A stretch of 64,000 nt of DNA. Source: Cyathus striatus (Eukaryota > Basidiomycota > Agaricomycetes > Agaricales > Nidulariaceae). Of this stretch, positions 60,280-64,000 are shown in pieces. Each line of letters begins with the position of its first letter. Within the stretch, counting starts at the first letter, position 1. Both the position numbers and the translations under genes were made by a program. Below the pieces are notes generated by a model. It was not told the origin of the DNA and searched no databases. It saw only the letters and a program-made list of their open reading frames with translations. The stretch lies in NCBI GenBank assembly GCA_025738555.1, contig JAOVFP010000009.1:1488001-1552000 (forward strand), in the 5' to 3' direction.

Positions 60280-61254
60280 AACAACATATCCCAAGCCTTC
60301 CAAACAGCCACACAACAAAGCCATGTCCCAGCACTCCTCGCAAATGCCCCAGCCTCTGCCTCCACAAGCAGTGCATTTGGCAGAGCCAAACCCAGTGCCT
60401 TTGGTTTAGGTAGTGCATTTGGCAGTGGAAGTGGAAGCACATTTGGTGGCTCCAGGACAGGAAACACATTTGGTGGCAGCACATTTGGTGGTGCATCCAC
60501 CATTAGTGCATTCGGAGCACCTTCATTTGGCCCATCAACTGCTCCTTCTGCCTTTGGCTCCTCTGTGCCCAGTAGAACATCAGCATTTGGCTCTACAACA
60601 CCAGCTGCGACTTCAGCATTCAGCTTATCCACTATCTCTCCGCCTTTGGCTCTTCCACAGCACCACCTACAACCTCCACAATCAGCAGCACACCCACTAC
60701 AACTTCTGTATTTGGCCCTACAACTTCAGCACCAGCACCAGCCATTGGCACCAGTATATTCAATAAACCCCCATTTGGCCAATCAGCATTCAGCTCTATC
60801 ACTACACCTGCACCTGCTCCAGACACCAGAGCATTCTCTACACTCTCAGCAGGCACAGGAGTATTCTCCACACTGTCTACAGGTGCATTTGGCATCATGA
60901 GTGTAGGCACAGGGCAACTTGGTCAATTGGCATTCAGGGCACCTGCAACTGGTGCCCCTGTATCTGCTGTTGGCTCTTCTTCCTCTGTTCCTGCTCCTGT
61001 ATTTGGAGGGGGGACAAATACAACAATGGGGGAGCATACTCCATCTGCTTCTGGCATGTCCCCTGTGTTCGGACAGACTTCACTGATTAAACCTACAAGT
61101 GGGTTTGGTGCATTTAGCAGTGGTGGAGCTGCATTTTTTGGTTCTTCTTCTGCTACTTCTATGGCTCCTGCTCTGACAAGTACAGGAGGAGGAGGGGCAT
61201 TTCCAGTGTTTGCAACTCAACAGCCTTCAGTGGGGAGAGTGCAAGCATTTGGCT
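60280..61254 (+). pseudogene. FG-repeat nucleoporin-like protein, frameshifted
   Basis: From 60280 one frame encodes many Phe-Gly repeats in Ser/Thr/Gly/Ala-rich sequence (SSAFGRAKPSAFGLGSAFG, STFGGSRTGNTFGGSTFGG, SAFGAPSFGPST). Near 60630-60655 the FG-repeat frame changes to the next one, which continues with SVFGPTTSAPAP, PPFGQSAFSS, TSGFGAFSSGG and ends RVQAFG at TAA or TAG about 61254. FG repeats of this kind line nuclear pores and bind transport receptors; a Nup42- or Nup98-like origin is possible but no folded domain is seen. An intron of about 50 bp just before 60271 is plausible. A sequencing error at the shift cannot be excluded. Confidence 0.7.
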
Positions 61255-61256
61255 AA

Positions 61257-62969
61257 TCTTGTGGGCAGGTGCGAAGTGCTATTGAGGATTTGTATGGAAA
61301 GCCGGACAACCACGCTTAACTAGATCAAAGCAGTTGAACTCTGACATTCGGCAAAACGGCAGTCACTTAGATATGTTCTTAGGCGCATCTTGTTCAGCCA
61401 AAATTTCGGTTAACTGCTTAGTCCAAGCTTCAAGTCCTACTGTATTTGGATGCAAATGTAAGACTTGGTATTACAATAGAGTACTATAGCATGTGTCATT
61501 ACTAATTATTTTGTACATTCACTTAAGTTCAATAGATACAATTGAGAAATAAGATGTTAAAAAAGTGTCTATGTTGTATAAATCTAGCTTTGAGATGAGA
61601 CTTGTAACCTAAAAAAGCATACAGAGTGCAGTAGCATATATCTACTGCTATTTTTCTAATGAGTTGTTGGAATAGGGTTGATCATGTCTGCAAGAATAGT
61701 CCACTGAATTTGTGTGTAATAGCTTGATGCGCACAGCAGGAGTTGAACTTGAGATCGAATGCGTGGGAATTTATCACGTGACTTACTCAAGTGTTGAGCC
61801 AGGTGCATTTCTTACAACACTGGCACATTGATTTTCATTCATATTAGCGGCAGGGCCCACTACCTTCTCATTTAACTGACATTTACAATTAGTAAAAACA
61901 TGGATGGGAATCTGTTACAGAGCACGATGAGAAACGGACATTGTACGTGCCGAGAGGAAAGGAACGTACTGCAACTGCTAACACCACAAGGCTAGCACAA
62001 GCCCATCAAAACCTTCTCGTGCTAGAAGACCAGCCTAGAGGCGTCAGATTATGCACAAGTCGTAATCATCCTCTCAGGACTCTCAATCCACCCCCTCCAA
62101 CACTCAACAAATGCAGCCATCTCAACACCCATCTTCAACCTCCTCTCCCCCGGTATCTTCCCGTTCTTAACCAGCGCCTCACGATTACCCTCACCCATCT
62201 CATCCTCACTGGGCCACCCATACCAGTAGTCGTCTGCCACGTCTCGGTAAGATGGCTTTTATCGGATTCGCTGTTTGCAATTGCATTACTAACCATTCGC
62301 TTCTCTAGGCTGGTCTTCTAGCACGAGAAAGTCTTGTCTGTTCAGCTTCAGGTACGGTTGTCACAGCGCTACTAGATTCCTCCGCGGCTCCTTCGTCTTC
62401 GACCTTGTTGAGACACTGTGTAAACTACTTTCTCCATCCTACCCTCCTTGATAAGGAGTCCCTTTATGCCTTCATCAAATGGGAAGGTGATTCTACACTT
62501 GCTTTGTCTGATGCACATCGCAGAGTGGGCCGAAGGCTGTTATTGGGCTAAAGGGTGCTACAGAACTGTCATACCGACACGTTAGGCGAATGACCAGGTA
62601 GATGAATGAAGAAAGAATATACCAGTTGATAAGCTTATACTCAGCAATCCCCTCCCCAATATCCGTCATATTGAACCTCTGCAACGTTATTCTCTCCCAT
62701 ACCGCCGAGGTTGTATGGATGTAGAAAATAGCATATGGTCTGCATATGAGTAAGAGCAATGGGCAAGCGAGAGTGTAATACCACTACTGCTTGAGGTTCG
62801 TGCTTCGATGTCAGGTTATTCAAAATGCTTGCAGTAGGTGCTTTGCCTGATTGTGGTTGGCGACGAGATCCAATGCTGCTTCAGGTGGACTCTGTTACAA
62901 AAACTTTCTTTGGACAAGGCTTGAGTAAGAACTCGTGGAAACTGGAGGTGGATGGAGGAGCAGAAGAAA
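61257..62969. other. Unrecognised DNA with a flanked inverted repeat
   Basis: No gene with a known domain. A minus-strand frame at 62049-62240 (with WYGWPSEDEMGEGNREALVK) has the look of real protein but I cannot assign it. It lies within the inverted repeat at 62012-62331. Confidence 0.4.
62012..62331. repeat. Inverted repeat with 29-bp arms
   Basis: CYTTCTCGTGCTAGAAGACC continuing to CAGCCTAGAG occurs at 62012-62040 and, inverted, at 62303-62331, with one mismatch. No target duplication was found. It may be a small element or a captured gene fragment. Confidence 0.6.
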
Positions 62970-63430
62970 TATGGTGCACGTCGCTTAGTCACCGCTAGTT
63001 TTGTGCAGTGGCAAAAATGGTCCGCGAAAAATTTTGAAAAAATTTGACTTGTTTTCTTCAACTTTATGAAGGTTTTGAGGGTCCGTTTAGCTGTATAATA
63101 TCACTATTTCATTAATGGAGTAGATCGTATGGTGTAATGTAGTAGTTCTGTAGCTTCCTTGACAAATTTCGACGCATAAGATTGATGACTAATCATATCC
63201 ATTTATAGTAATTACCTTCCCAATATAGTAATCCGGCAAAATCTGGCATGGGTGAAAAATATAACTCACTCAGTTTTGGGAATTTTGACAAACCATTTAG
63301 CAGAATTATTCCATTCATCAAAACAAGCATTTCTACAAGAGGAATAAGAAATTGGAGTCATTTCACGTGAGAAATATCAGGTGACATTTCCTTGCACAAA
63401 AGTAGCGGTGACTAAGTGACATGCACCATA
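62970..63430. mobile_element. TA-flanked MITE
   Basis: The ends are TATGGTGCAYGTCRCTTAGT and its inverse, continuing through CACCGCTASTTTTGTGCA. TA lies at both ends (62970-62971 and 63429-63430), which fits Tc1/mariner-type integration. It is 461 bp and non-coding. Confidence 0.82.
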
Positions 63431-63859
63431 GAATGACGTTGGCAGTTAACGTTGACCGTCTGACGTATTTGTAATGATTGGGCGCTAGGGCGAGAAGAGC
63501 CGGTGTCAGTGAAGATGAATACCGACGGAATACGGGAGGGTTATCGATGACTGGGGATGATAAAAGGAGGATCTGAGACTAGTGAAATTCGTCAGCTGTT
63601 ACAGACCGTCACGGGGCTCCAGCCAATCAGACTCAGATCCCGTTCAAGATCCCAGAATCGCCTTATAAGGAAATCGAGACCACCCTATAACCCAACTACC
63701 TTAAAAGGTAGTGGGAACATCATTGTTTATATTCATTTAGAGATTGCATATTTCAATAGATGTACTGTAGATTGTTTCAAGTGGTAATAATACCTATCTA
63801 CAGAGCTATTCTAATTGAAGTATCTGCAAGTACATATAACCAGCATATCAATTAATTTT
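63431..63859. other. Unrecognised DNA
   Basis: Only short frames; relatively CpG-rich; no boundary found. Confidence 0.4.
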
Positions 63860-64000
63860 TCACCAAGTACCATCTCCATTGATTGAGTCATCCTCATCTG
63901 AAGTGAAATTAACTTCAATTTCTGGAAATTCATGCTCCTCATAAATAACTGGATGGTCTGCATTCATCATAGCATCAAGCTGTGCTGAATGAGATTCATC
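63860..64000 (-). CDS. C-terminal end of an unidentified protein (cut by the window edge)
   Basis: On the minus strand an open frame enters from the right edge and ends at TGA 63862-63860. It encodes 46 residues, acidic, with AMMNADHPVIYEEHEFPEIE followed by a DEDDS-like tail. Acidic C-termini of this kind occur in fungal transposases, but this piece is too short to assign. Confidence 0.5.
   Translation of the reverse strand, partial: DESHSAQLDAMMNADHPVIYEEHEFPEIEVNFTSDEDDSINGDGTW

Noticed and set aside
60846..61037. Cys-rich minus-strand frame resembling a zinc-binding protein
   Set aside because: Antisense of the FG-repeat coding region; no family signature.
1..64000. tRNA genes
   Set aside because: TTCGAAT- and TTCAAAT-type strings were inspected (for example 32873 and 35907); they lie in an LTR or in pol coding sequence and no cloverleaf could be drawn.

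Overview
This window looks like repeat-dominated, intron-containing fungal DNA, most probably from a mushroom-forming basidiomycete (Agaricomycetes). The evidence is a Plavaka-type transposase, a fungal NB-ARC (NLR-type) gene with introns of 57-66 bp, a Helitron whose RepHel gene has introns of 54-56 bp, Ty3/gypsy elements with an integrase and chromodomain, and a basidiomycete-type tyrosine recombinase. I found no tRNA, rRNA, CRISPR array or bacterial operon. The species cannot be named from sequence alone.

Layout. 1-3.2 kb: unrecognised. 3.2-4.2 kb: a satellite-bearing terminal-inverted-repeat (TIR) element, family A copy 1. 5.85-8.95 kb: a non-autonomous TIR element with an 8-bp target-site duplication (TSD). 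9.1-14.2 kb: three TIR elements nested inside one another. 14.9-16.1 kb: a decayed tyrosine recombinase. 16.2-20.1 kb: LTR, gag and protease of a gypsy element, cut by a 3.3-kb giant foldback element (family B copy 1, to 23.4 kb). 24.3-25.6 kb: family A copy 3. 26.3-27.4 kb: the NB-ARC gene, cut off tail-to-tail against a decayed Plavaka transposase (27.4-30.6 kb) that itself carries a mariner-type MITE. 30.9-31.7 kb: a solo LTR. 32.2-39.7 kb: a gypsy element with both LTRs and 5-bp TSDs; its 5' LTR contains a second solo LTR. 42.1-55.2 kb: a second giant foldback (family B copy 2), split by a 9.4-kb Helitron, which in turn holds family A copy 2 and a solo LTR. 59.6-61.3 kb: remnants of two genes, one an FG-repeat nucleoporin-like protein. 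63.0-63.4 kb: a TA-flanked MITE. The right edge holds the C-terminus of an unidentified minus-strand gene.

Two themes run through the window. First, the decayed element genes (Helitron, gypsy, Plavaka, recombinase) are interrupted almost only by TGA, often where the protein family has arginine. That fits CGA-to-TGA transitions at methylated CpG. Second, two families of non-coding DNA elements (A: 9-bp TSD, three copies; B: 8-bp TSD in one of two copies) share an odd architecture: short ends, subterminal arrays of short palindromes (TCTGTACAGA, TTCACATGAA, TGATCA pairs), and long internal arrays built on GTGACA/TGTCAC. I see no transposase in either. They are the best candidates here for something not previously described.
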